Below, piece by piece: positions 1 through 7,741 of a DNA stretch of 64,000 nt. Source of the DNA: Leucothrix mucor DSM 2157 (GTDB lineage: Bacteria > Pseudomonadota > Gammaproteobacteria > Thiotrichales > Thiotrichaceae); contig NZ_ATTE01000001.1 in NCBI RefSeq assembly GCF_000419525.1, positions 806,001-870,000 of the forward strand, in the 5' to 3' direction. Within the stretch, counting starts at the first letter, position 1. Each line of letters begins with the position of its first letter. The position numbers and the translations under genes are program-made. The notes below the pieces were generated by a model, which was not told where the DNA came from, did not search any database, and saw only the letters and a list, made by a program, of their open reading frames with translations.

Positions 1-300
1 CTGGTATTGCTGGGCGGAATGCGGGAAGTGATCGGCAGCGGCACCTTATTTGCCGATGCTTCGGTGATGTTTGGCGAGTCCGCACGCGGCTTGACCTTGC
101 AGCTATTTGATAAAGATTATCCCGGCTTCTTGCTGGCAGTATTGCCACCCGGTGCCTTTCTGGGCTTGGGGCTGATTATCGCCATTAAAAACATGATCGA
201 TGCGCATTTAGAAAAAGGGCGCGCGGCAAAACGCTTGGAAGAAAAACAAGCGGCAGAAGCGGCGAGCCGCGTGATCGGAGGCGTGCCACAAAGTGAATAA
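1..300 (+). CDS. rnfE: Electron transport complex subunit RnfE/RsxE, C-terminal part
   Basis: Partial gene: the frame is open from the first base, so the start lies outside the window. About 99 codons remain. The segment GMREVIGSGTLF and the later LPPGAFLGLGLIIA match the end of RnfE/RsxE, an inner-membrane subunit of the Rnf/Rsx complex that couples NADH:ferredoxin electron transfer to ion movement or reduces SoxR. The last membrane helix (about window residues 40-65) is followed by a basic, Lys/Ala/Glu-rich cytoplasmic tail. It overlaps nth by 8 bases, the usual rnf-nth arrangement of gammaproteobacteria, which supports both calls. Confidence 0.93.
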   Translation: MVLLGGMREVIGSGTLFADASVMFGESARGLTLQLFDKDYPGFLLAVLPPGAFLGLGLIIAIKNMIDAHLEKGRAAKRLEEKQAAEAASRVIGGVPQSE

Positions 301-925
301 AGAAAAGCGCTATGAAATCTTCCGACGCTGGCGAGAAGCCAATCCGCACCCGACCACTGAGCTGAACTTTGCCAACCCGTTTGAGCTGTTGGTGGCGGTC
401 ACCTTATCCGCGCAATCCACTGATAAGGGCGTGAATAAAGCCACCGACAAACTGTTTAAAGTCGCCAATACGCCGCAAGCCATTTTAGATCTCGGGCTGG
501 AAGGCCTGCGCGATTACATCAAAACCATCGGCCTGTATAACAACAAAGCCAAGAATGTGTACGCAACCTGCGAGATTTTGGTGGAGAAGCATGGTGGCGA
601 AGTGCCGGATGATCGTGAAGCGTTGGAAGCCTTACCGGGCGTTGGGCGCAAGACGGCAAATGTAGTGCTGAATACGGCCTTTGGCCATCCTACAATGGCG
701 GTAGACACGCATATATTCCGGCTGGCTAATCGTACGGGGATTGCTAAAGGTAAGAATGTGGTGGAAGTCGAGAAGGGCTTGCTGCGACATATCCCTAAAG
801 AGTTTATGGTCGATGCGCATCATTGGTTGATCTTGCATGGGCGGTATATTTGTGTGGCTAGGAAGCCTAGGTGTGCTGCGTGTTTGATTAGTGATTTGTG
901 TGATTTTAAAGAGAAAGAGCTTTAG
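293..925 (+). CDS. nth: Endonuclease III (DNA glycosylase/AP lyase)
   Basis: 210 residues, normal length for Nth. It removes oxidised pyrimidines from DNA and cleaves the abasic site in base excision repair. The helix-hairpin-helix motif LPGVGRKTANVVLN carries the catalytic lysine, and the catalytic aspartate is in AVDTHIFR. The C-terminus has the four-cysteine iron-sulfur loop, spaced C-x6-C-x2-C-x5-C (YICVARKPRCAACLISDLC). The start is GTG, inside the end of rnfE, implying translational coupling. Codon use shifts from balanced to AT-rich right after this gene, marking the edge of the accessory patch that follows. Confidence 0.97.
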   Translation: MNKEKRYEIFRRWREANPHPTTELNFANPFELLVAVTLSAQSTDKGVNKATDKLFKVANTPQAILDLGLEGLRDYIKTIGLYNNKAKNVYATCEILVEKHGGEVPDDREALEALPGVGRKTANVVLNTAFGHPTMAVDTHIFRLANRTGIAKGKNVVEVEKGLLRHIPKEFMVDAHHWLILHGRYICVARKPRCAACLISDLCDFKEKEL

Positions 926-1036
926 AGTATCAGTATCAAGAGTTAACGAGCCTATAGTAACATAGATAAAGCCAAATTTAGGGTTTATAATAATATGCAG
1001 CTATTCATTTATTAAGATAGTAAATAAATATTCCAT

Positions 1037-1936
1037 ATGAGCAAATGTAAAAATAGTGTTTCTTATTATATTCATAGAATCATCCCAAGAAGCAAGGGTG
1101 ATCAGCCGAATATTTATGTAGATCAGCAAAATTATTTATCTCGACTTGCGAATTTAAAATCAAAGTATATAGGTGTTGAGCATAGAAAAGAACAGTGGGA
1201 TTTCTATACTTCTAGTCACTTAAAGGAAATAAATGCAAAGACGTTTTATAGCTTAAAACCTTCGAGTTTATCTGAGTTACCAGAAGGCTCCGTTGTGACA
1301 AGAAGCTTTAAATATAGAGATATTAGACTGGAAAATGAATTCCAAGCGATCATATACTCAATTAGCAGTGCGCTCTCGGCACTAACTTATGTGATAACGT
1401 CCTTTGTAAAAGGTAGTCAGAGCTTGCATAGCCATACTAAACTAATAAAAATCCTGCTAAAGACGTCAGACAACTCTATCCTTTCTAGGTTAATAATTGA
1501 AAGCGGAGAAAGTTGGTATGATGAACTTAAAGTCCGCAGGGATACAGGAACATATTACGTTTCTTTGTTACTAAAGTCTACCTTAGAACATACAATTCTT
1601 GATGGTGAAGAGTTTTTCGAAACTAAGAGCATATTAAGTTTAATGAAGTATCCAGTAAAAAAGAATTTTTTGTTATTGGATGATATACCACTTCTTGATG
1701 GTTCAGAAATGAAAAGTAAGTCCAGCGTAATTAATGGTAAAGTTGAGCTTGAAGAACAAGTACTAGATATAAATAAACAGGTTGTCTATCAAAGTAACTC
1801 ACAAAAAATTGATCCAATTGATCCAATTGATCCAATTGAGTTGATTGACGGGATTTCTTATATAAACAATATTTGTTTTGAGCTAGAGTCTTATGTTATA
1901 AAGGTATTGGAAGAACTAAATAAAAAAATAATCTAA
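1037..1936 (+). CDS. Hypothetical protein, AT-rich accessory gene
   Basis: 299 residues; no family recognised. The sequence is rich in Lys, Ser, Ile and Leu and looks soluble and largely helical. A run of hydrophobic residues near 107-125 (IIYSISSALSALTYVITSF) could be a buried helix or a membrane segment. Near the C-terminus a 9-base unit is repeated three times (bases 1808-1834), giving an Ile-Asp-Pro repeat. No convincing Shine-Dalgarno sequence precedes the ATG. It is followed in the same direction by a DUF2971 gene 142 bases downstream. The AT-rich composition is unlike nth and the dgo genes, suggesting acquisition by transfer. Function unknown. Confidence 0.7.
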   Translation: MSKCKNSVSYYIHRIIPRSKGDQPNIYVDQQNYLSRLANLKSKYIGVEHRKEQWDFYTSSHLKEINAKTFYSLKPSSLSELPEGSVVTRSFKYRDIRLENEFQAIIYSISSALSALTYVITSFVKGSQSLHSHTKLIKILLKTSDNSILSRLIIESGESWYDELKVRRDTGTYYVSLLLKSTLEHTILDGEEFFETKSILSLMKYPVKKNFLLLDDIPLLDGSEMKSKSSVINGKVELEEQVLDINKQVVYQSNSQKIDPIDPIDPIELIDGISYINNICFELESYVIKVLEELNKKII

Positions 1937-2078
1937 AAATTATTTTTCGATAAGGCTTTAAAGAAAATAGGTGTGTCACTCTTAAGTTCATAGGGAGACT
2001 TTTTTTCAGTTTTTTGTTTTCTCAATTTTAGCCTGCTCAGTTTGAATTATAATGAGATTAATTAATAAGGAGCTAGCT

Positions 2079-2732
2079 TTGAAGTTATACAGATATAGGT
2101 CTGCTAACATTAATACGTTTTCTGAGATTTTAAATCGTTGTGCTTGGCACTCACGGTTAGATAAGTTAAATGACCCTTTCGAAGGTATATATGTCAATCG
2201 CTCAAATCTAACCGATATTGATAACCTAATAGAACAACTAAAAGTATGTTGCTTTAGTACAGACCACGAAAACCTCCTGCTTTGGGCTCACTACTCAGAT
2301 AATCATGAAGGTGTTTGTTTAGAGTATGATTTGACCGACGATGAGTTTAGGGGGCAGTTCTTTAAGGTCAAATATAGTAACCATCAACCAGTTTTAAATG
2401 ATATTAAGTATTTCCCCAAGGGACACCCCTCAGAAGGTTTTTTACATATCAATATTAATGATAAAAGTGCCAGTGTTTTTTTAACAAAAAGTTTGGACTG
2501 GGAGTATGAGCAAGAATGGAGAAAGTTCAGAATATCTGACAACAACGCTGTAGGTGAGATCGCAGAAGTTCCTGGTCGATTAAGTGCCGTGTATTTTGGT
2601 CTAAGGGCATCTAAGGCTACAAAGCAAATTATACATAAGCTATTGCCAAAACCTATAGACATTGATTTGTGGGAGTCATCTCTGGAAGCGGGCAGTTACA
2701 AACTAACTTTTAGTAAGTACTCGATTGACTAA
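2079..2732 (+). CDS. DUF2971 family protein
   Basis: About 217 residues from the start chosen here. Motifs of the DUF2971 family are visible in order: LYRYRS at the N-terminus, a Leu-Asn-Asp-Pro-Phe-Glu segment, CFSTDHENLLLWAHYSD followed by GVCLEYD, then LDWEYEQEWR and YFGLRAS. The first ATG is at 2052, but a clean AAGGAG (2067-2072) sits 6 bases before a TTG at 2079, giving Met-Lys-Leu-Tyr-Arg-Tyr, the typical family N-terminus, so TTG is preferred. The biochemical function of DUF2971 is not established to my knowledge; members are often seen in accessory and defence-rich regions. AT-rich like its upstream neighbour, with which it may form a unit. Confidence 0.85.
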   Translation: MKLYRYRSANINTFSEILNRCAWHSRLDKLNDPFEGIYVNRSNLTDIDNLIEQLKVCCFSTDHENLLLWAHYSDNHEGVCLEYDLTDDEFRGQFFKVKYSNHQPVLNDIKYFPKGHPSEGFLHININDKSASVFLTKSLDWEYEQEWRKFRISDNNAVGEIAEVPGRLSAVYFGLRASKATKQIIHKLLPKPIDIDLWESSLEAGSYKLTFSKYSID

Positions 2733-3199
2733 GGAAAGCAATTAAATAATTTACTACACCAAAATATATAGTGATGCATTAGATAACAATGTATAGATAT
2801 TGATTGTATTAATGTCATGGGATGGAGTAAAATCTTCGGTCATTATTCTGTGTGATGTTAAAGTTTAGGAAGGAATTAGCGTTTAGAATAGTGAAGTGTC
2901 GTATATTCGACTAGTCAGAGATTTATAACCTACAGCATTCAGCGTGCTGCTGTGTGTAGGATGTTTCACTTGAGATTTGAAGTGAATTTAATCATCACAC
3001 AGTCTGCGCATAAATATCCAGTCTCATTAAGTTTGACAAGCCACGTAAATACCAGCTGACCTCAAAGGGTTAGCCTTTCTGTTAGGTCTTAACTGCTTAT
3101 TCCAATATGTTCAACATACTCTATATGTTTCTTACTGTAAGCTAGACTTGTTTAATACTAGGCTACAGTAGTTATGCGCACAGTTTCTTTACAGAATCC
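2733..3199. other. Non-coding accessory stretch, no intact gene
   Basis: AT-rich sequence between the DUF2971 gene and the YoeB relic. No open frame with homology was seen on either strand. It holds an imperfect inverted repeat around 2931-2963 (CCTACA...TGTAGG) and a short palindrome TATGTT-C-AACATA at about 3105-3117. It looks like decayed mobile or toxin-antitoxin DNA, but nothing identifies it. Confidence 0.4.
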
Positions 3200-3397
3200 C
3201 GAAATAGCCTGAAATCTGTTCTTGATGGCGTGGTTAATGATGCAAAGCGTTGACCATTTGAAGGTACTTATAAGCCTGAGCCATTGAAGGAAAACTTAAC
3301 TGGTTTTTAGTAACGTAAGATCGATGATACCAATCGATTGTTCTACGCCGTTAATGACACACATTTGACGATAATTTTCTGTCGTTATCATTACTAG
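3200..3397 (+). pseudogene. Degenerate YoeB-family toxin gene
   Basis: Reading the frame that ends at the TAG of 3395-3397 gives a clear match to the C-terminal two thirds of YoeB, the mRNA interferase toxin of YefM-YoeB modules. PFEGTYKPEPLKENLTGF is followed, after two stops, by RKIDDTNRLFYAVND and the family-defining C-terminus CRYHY. Three in-frame stops break it (TGA at 3251, TAG at 3308, TAA at 3311); the last two replace the usual Trp-Ser of the GFWSRRI motif. The N-terminal part is poorly conserved, so the left boundary is approximate. No intact YefM antitoxin is visible upstream. This is a dead toxin gene. Confidence 0.85.
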
Positions 3398-3518
3398 CTT
3401 GAAATGCAGTTAGCAATTCAAACTACGAATCAGATATGGTGGGCGAGTTTGATGTCTTCGCTTGTGGTTGTGGTGGCCACAACAAAAAATTGAAGGGCCA
3501 TTGCAAAACACAAATAAA

Positions 3519-4127
3519 CTACCTTGATTTCATTTGCTGATAAACACTAACCAGCTCCTGCGCTCTTTGTGAAACCTCTTCGGCTGTACTCCCCGGCTTA
3601 TACAAAGAGCCACCAATACCAAAGCCATCAATACCCGCATCACACCAGTGTTGTAAATTATCGGAGGCGACTCCACCGACTGCAAATAGCTCGATTGTAT
3701 CGGGCAAAACTGCTCGAATGGCAGACACACCAGAGTAGCCAAGTGCAGAGGCAGGAAAAAGCTTAAGTCCATCAGCTCCCCAGTCCAGAGCCGAAAAGCA
3801 TTCTGTTGGCGTGAGTACGCCGGGGTACGACTGCATTTCAAGCGCTTTGGTTTCCCTGATAATCGCTTCATTACAATTTGGCGATACGACAAAAGAGCCA
3901 CCGGCACGCTTTACTTGCGATACATCCGCCAGCTTTACAACGGTTCCGGCACCGATATTTACCTGATCGCCAAACCGGTTAGCCATCACTTCAATCGATT
4001 TAAGTGCATTTGGAGAATTTAATGGCACCTCGATCCACGTGATACCACTATCAACCAAAGCGGCTGTGATGCTTTCGGCTTCATTAGGTTTTATACCACG
4101 TAATATAGCGATTAATTTTAGGGTCAT
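3519..4127 (-). CDS. dgoA: 2-dehydro-3-deoxy-6-phosphogalactonate aldolase
   Basis: 202 residues, the usual size of KDPG/KDPGal aldolases (class I, TIM barrel). It cleaves 2-keto-3-deoxy-6-phosphogalactonate into pyruvate and glyceraldehyde 3-phosphate. Visible features: LIAILRGI at the N-terminus, catalytic-region Glu33 in WIEVPLNSP, GAGTV for phosphate and substrate binding, Schiff-base Lys122 in DGLKLFPASALG, and the C-terminal VGGV and GIGGSLY phosphate-binding turns. The LNSP and FPAS-A segments match DgoA better than the gluconate-type Eda. It is the last gene of a five-gene minus-strand operon, 1 base after dgoK, and is the exit point of both sugar-acid branches in the locus. Confidence 0.93.
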   Translation of the reverse strand: MTLKLIAILRGIKPNEAESITAALVDSGITWIEVPLNSPNALKSIEVMANRFGDQVNIGAGTVVKLADVSQVKRAGGSFVVSPNCNEAIIRETKALEMQSYPGVLTPTECFSALDWGADGLKLFPASALGYSGVSAIRAVLPDTIELFAVGGVASDNLQHWCDAGIDGFGIGGSLYKPGSTAEEVSQRAQELVSVYQQMKSR

Positions 4128-4128
4128 T

Positions 4129-5037
4129 TTAATTTCCTTGAGAATCAGAAAGGCTTTGGTACGCTTTAATCAGGCCTGCTAGTGTCATTGCCTTCGGGTC
4201 GTAAGTTTTTGAATCAACATCCAACAACGCTAATGCATTGGCATAAAGTGTTGTCAGAAACGGGTCACCTATAATGGCGACCCGTTGTGATTGCCAATAG
4301 CGCTTAGAGCCGGAGAGTTCAGCGCCAATCAATAAGCCAGATAAATGAGAGCGGGCCATCTCGGGAGGGAAGTCATTGAGTAAGTAGCGAGCCCTTAATC
4401 TGAAGCAATTGGATATCAAGTTTTCAGGGTGCTCTATGCCAGACTTTGCGCCTTCTAAAAATGCATTGTCATTCCAACCGCCTTTAGATGTGCTGTGGCG
4501 CAAGATAGACTGTTCAGATAGCAGGGAAAACATTTCTCCCGTCATGCTCGTGGTGAAATGGTCAACCGTTCCATCTTTCAGTGATACCCACTTGCTATGC
4601 GTACCAGGCAGGCACACAGCGCTAAAAGCATCTGACTCGATAGCTATCAATCCTGCAATTTGGGTTTCCTCTCCACGCATAACGTCAGCGGGTTCAGCCT
4701 GACTAATACCCGGCAAAATATGAACCTTGATGCGTGCATTGTGGGTGTCGACCTGAATGCTATGTTGTATTGAAAAAGGTTCACAAGGAGCTGAACGATA
4801 AGGTGCTTCAGCCCACCCCTGACGTGCTCCGACCATCCCGCAGGCTAGCACTGGAATAATGCGAGCTTCCGGCAGCCAGCTTTGGATAAGCTCCATTAAA
4901 GCGGGTTCAAATGCATCCGGTGTGAGCACTCCCATGCCGTTGCTTGAGCTGGCTTCATCGATCACCTGATTATCTTCACTCATTGCGTAGGCACGTAAAT
5001 GTGTCGTACCCCAATCAACTGCAATCCATGTAATCAT
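4129..5037 (-). CDS. dgoK: 2-dehydro-3-deoxygalactonokinase
   Basis: 302 residues, slightly longer than Escherichia coli DgoK. It phosphorylates 2-keto-3-deoxygalactonate to the 6-phosphate that DgoA cleaves. The N-terminus WIAVDWGTTHLRAYAM is the signature of the family (ASKHA-type phosphate-binding loop with DWGTT). Other DgoK-like segments are LACGMVGARQGWAEAPY, PGI near residue 114, GEETQIAGL and LPGTHSKWV. It lies between the enolase-superfamily gene and dgoA in the operon with only 1 base before dgoA, so the kinase and aldolase are co-translated. Confidence 0.95.
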   Translation of the reverse strand: MITWIAVDWGTTHLRAYAMSEDNQVIDEASSSNGMGVLTPDAFEPALMELIQSWLPEARIIPVLACGMVGARQGWAEAPYRSAPCEPFSIQHSIQVDTHNARIKVHILPGISQAEPADVMRGEETQIAGLIAIESDAFSAVCLPGTHSKWVSLKDGTVDHFTTSMTGEMFSLLSEQSILRHSTSKGGWNDNAFLEGAKSGIEHPENLISNCFRLRARYLLNDFPPEMARSHLSGLLIGAELSGSKRYWQSQRVAIIGDPFLTTLYANALALLDVDSKTYDPKAMTLAGLIKAYQSLSDSQGN

Positions 5038-5061
5038 CAGTTTAAGACCCCTCCAGTGGTT

Positions 5062-6228
5062 TTAATTAATGCGGAATTTTTTGATAAAATCTCGATCAGG
5101 TTCAACACCTAAGCCTGGACCGTCGGGAATGCTTACATACCCTGAATTGGTGGCGACTTGTGCTTGAATATTGAGTGGCTCTAGTAAAAGCTCGTCTCTA
5201 AACAGATTGTGTGTGGTATCAAATTCCAACATCGGCTCGCGTGGGAATAAACCTCCCGGCATCGGTGGCATTGCTGCCAGTAGGTGTAGATTTGTGGCGA
5301 TAGCAACTGCCGAGCCCCAAACGTGATTAACCACTGGGGTAAAATGTGCGTGTGCTAAAGCCAGCACTTTTAGGTACTCCGATATTCCGCCCACCGCGCA
5401 GACTTCAGGTTGAGCGATATCGACGCAACGACCTTCTAGTAAATGACGCCAGCCCCAGCGAGTAAACTCAGCTTCACCGCCAGCAATGTTAGTTTTTAGC
5501 TTGTTACGTAATTCGCGGTAACCCTCGTAATCTTCAGGTGCGATTGGCTCTTCGAACCAATAAGCATTCAGCTCATCAAGTGCATAACCGACGTGCAGGG
5601 CATCACTGGTGGTATAGCAGTGGTTAGCATCGACCATAAAAGGGAAGTCATCACCAACCGCCTCACGGACTGCTTCGGCGAGGCGGATATCATCTTTCAC
5701 ACCAAGTCCGACCTTCATTTTGGTCGCGGCAAATCCCGCGTCTTTAATCGCGGCAGCCTCATCTTTAAAGCGGGCGACATGTGAATTGGTATCTTCCCGA
5801 CATAGCATCATGCCGTAACCATAAACCGGCACCTTGTCCCTAAAGTGTCCACCAACCAGTTTAGACAGTGGCAGATTGGCTATTTTCCCAAATAGATCCC
5901 AGAGCGCTATATCAACGCCAGACAATGCCTGAAGTGGCATACCTTTCTGGCCATGATCGCGTAGTAGGTTATAGACGTGATGCCAGATGGCTTCCCGATC
6001 GAGGGGGTCTTTGCCAAGAATCATGGGTTGAATAACTTGCTCGACGATGGTTTTATTTGCAATTGCCACATTGCCCGGACCAAAACATTCACCCCAGCCG
6101 GTTAGACCTTCATCGGTTGTTATCTCAACGAGATGCGTTGAACGTTTCGCGTAATATTGTTGGGAATATCCCAGTTCTTTGGGTAAGTCGTATTGCAATA
6201 TATGGCTTTTAATGGATGTGATTTTCAT
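5062..6228 (-). CDS. Enolase-superfamily sugar-acid cycloisomerase (Gci / anhydrogalactonate cycloisomerase-like)
   Basis: 388 residues, mandelate racemase subgroup. Catalytic and metal residues are in place: K170-M-K172, Asp200 in MVDANH, the Glu pair in WFEEP (226-227), Glu252 in AGGE, and His302 in NHVWGS. Whole-length resemblance is strongest, from memory, to galactarolactone cycloisomerase (Gci) of Agrobacterium, the clade that includes 3,6-anhydrogalactonate cycloisomerases of agar and carrageenan degraders. Those open the ring to 2-keto-3-deoxygalactonate, exactly the DgoK substrate. The start ATG overlaps the ALDH stop by one base (TAATG), so the two are coupled, which fits consecutive steps. 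D- versus L-stereochemistry of the substrate cannot be read from the sequence. Confidence 0.8.
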   Translation of the reverse strand: MKITSIKSHILQYDLPKELGYSQQYYAKRSTHLVEITTDEGLTGWGECFGPGNVAIANKTIVEQVIQPMILGKDPLDREAIWHHVYNLLRDHGQKGMPLQALSGVDIALWDLFGKIANLPLSKLVGGHFRDKVPVYGYGMMLCREDTNSHVARFKDEAAAIKDAGFAATKMKVGLGVKDDIRLAEAVREAVGDDFPFMVDANHCYTTSDALHVGYALDELNAYWFEEPIAPEDYEGYRELRNKLKTNIAGGEAEFTRWGWRHLLEGRCVDIAQPEVCAVGGISEYLKVLALAHAHFTPVVNHVWGSAVAIATNLHLLAAMPPMPGGLFPREPMLEFDTTHNLFRDELLLEPLNIQAQVATNSGYVSIPDGPGLGVEPDRDFIKKFRIN

Positions 6229-7667
6229 TAGGATTTATTCAAACCTCGGCTGATGCGTTTCAGGATAAGGTAGTCGTGTAAGGCAAGGGTTGAGCAGTCA
6301 TGGCCAATGCCCGATTGACCGATTCCACCATGCGGTAAATCGATATCATATTTAACACCGTTGATTTGTATCTCTCCGTACCGCAAGTCTGCAGCCCACT
6401 GCTCAGCTAAGTCGAGATTACGGGTAAAGACGTAAGCCGTTAAGCCGCCTTCGCCACAGTCATTGGCCATACGCTTAAGGTCGGTATCGTCGTCAAAGGG
6501 GATAATGCTGAGGATAGGGCCAAAGTTCTCTTGTCGGTACAGAGCCATGCTTTCCGTGACATCGGTCAGTACTGTTGGCGCTAAAAAGTGTCCTTGTTTT
6601 AGTTCGGTAGGGCGATCTCCTCCGATGAGGCACTTTGCACCTTCTGTTACAGCGCCATCGATGAGCCCTTTGAGCCGAAGCCAGGCACGGCCATCAACCA
6701 CGGGGCCAGTCAGGATGTCAGCATGTTTGTCCCAGCCGACCTTAGTCGCTGCTGCTCTGGCGACGATCTTGTCGGTGACTTCATCGAGTACTTTACGATG
6801 AACAAACACGCGATTGGGAGAAACACAAATCTGCCCCGCATTGCTGAACTTGACGCCGCAGGCAATATCCGCAGCCAAATCCGTATCGGCGTCGGGGAAG
6901 ATAAGCATCGGTGCATTGCCACCAAGCTCCATGGAGTAGCGCTTAATGGTGCTAGAGCCCGTTCGCATGATGTGCTTGCCGGTATTGGTTGATCCAATCA
7001 AGGTGATCAGTGATGGAATAGGTGAGGCAGACAGGTGATCCGCGACATCATAGCCATCAGTAGAAAGAATCTGAACCACGCCCGCTGGTAAACCGATCTG
7101 GTGGCAAAGTTCTCCCACCGCATAGGCAGAAATAGGTGTCAATTCGGATGGCCTGATGATGATAGGACAGCCTGCTGCCATTGCCGGGCCAATTTTGAAA
7201 GCAAGATTGAGCAGCGGGAAATTCCAGGCAATAAAAGCCAGTGCGACTCCGGTTGATTCATGTACCAAGCGATGCGTGTGCGTACCGGTACGGTCAGGAA
7301 GTATCGTGTCTTGGACTCGGGCGATTTCCTCGGCATAAAATGCTAAAGAATTCTTGAGACTGTCGAAATCCTCCTGCGTGCTTGCCCAAGGTTTCCCCAT
7401 CTCATGGTGGATACAGTCGCGTAGATGCTCTTCGTTTTCGATAACGGCATCGCGTAATTTGCTCATCCACTGTTGCCGCTCTGCAATACTAGTGCGTGAC
7501 CAGCTTGGCAAAGCATCGCTTGCTGCTTTTAGTGCGCGGTCTGCATCTGCTATCCCAGCTGAGGGAACGGTAGCAACCTTTTCGTCATTGGCTGGGTTGA
7601 ATACGTCAATCGTGCCCGTACCGTCAACCAACTCTCCGGCGATGTACATTTTCTTAGAAAAACTCAT
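6228..7667 (-). CDS. NAD(P)-dependent aldehyde dehydrogenase, probable 3,6-anhydrogalactose dehydrogenase
   Basis: 479 residues, normal ALDH-superfamily length. The Rossmann-type cofactor domain has AWNFPLLN (Asn149) and GSTNTGKHI, the general base is Glu247 in MELGGNAP, and the nucleophile is Cys281 in NAGQICVSPNRVFVH. The usual KPSE cofactor motif reads RPSE here, with Arg replacing the common Lys at about 172. ALDHs paired with a Gci-like cycloisomerase, DgoK and DgoA are the hallmark of 3,6-anhydrogalactose oxidation, so that role is inferred from context; succinate-semialdehyde-type activity cannot be excluded by sequence alone. It is translationally coupled to the cycloisomerase gene downstream. 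Confidence 0.8.
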   Translation of the reverse strand: MSFSKKMYIAGELVDGTGTIDVFNPANDEKVATVPSAGIADADRALKAASDALPSWSRTSIAERQQWMSKLRDAVIENEEHLRDCIHHEMGKPWASTQEDFDSLKNSLAFYAEEIARVQDTILPDRTGTHTHRLVHESTGVALAFIAWNFPLLNLAFKIGPAMAAGCPIIIRPSELTPISAYAVGELCHQIGLPAGVVQILSTDGYDVADHLSASPIPSLITLIGSTNTGKHIMRTGSSTIKRYSMELGGNAPMLIFPDADTDLAADIACGVKFSNAGQICVSPNRVFVHRKVLDEVTDKIVARAAATKVGWDKHADILTGPVVDGRAWLRLKGLIDGAVTEGAKCLIGGDRPTELKQGHFLAPTVLTDVTESMALYRQENFGPILSIIPFDDDTDLKRMANDCGEGGLTAYVFTRNLDLAEQWAADLRYGEIQINGVKYDIDLPHGGIGQSGIGHDCSTLALHDYLILKRISRGLNKS

Positions 7668-7741
7668 TCTAAGCTGCTCCTATAAAAATCAGATTTTAGT
7701 TGTGCGAGTGTCACAAAGGACTTTGGTCAATTGGGTGTGTT

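Noticed and set aside
2931-2963. Imperfect inverted repeat that could be an integron attC or attachment site
   Set aside because: Arms do not pair well and no R-box or core consensus was found; no integrase nearby.
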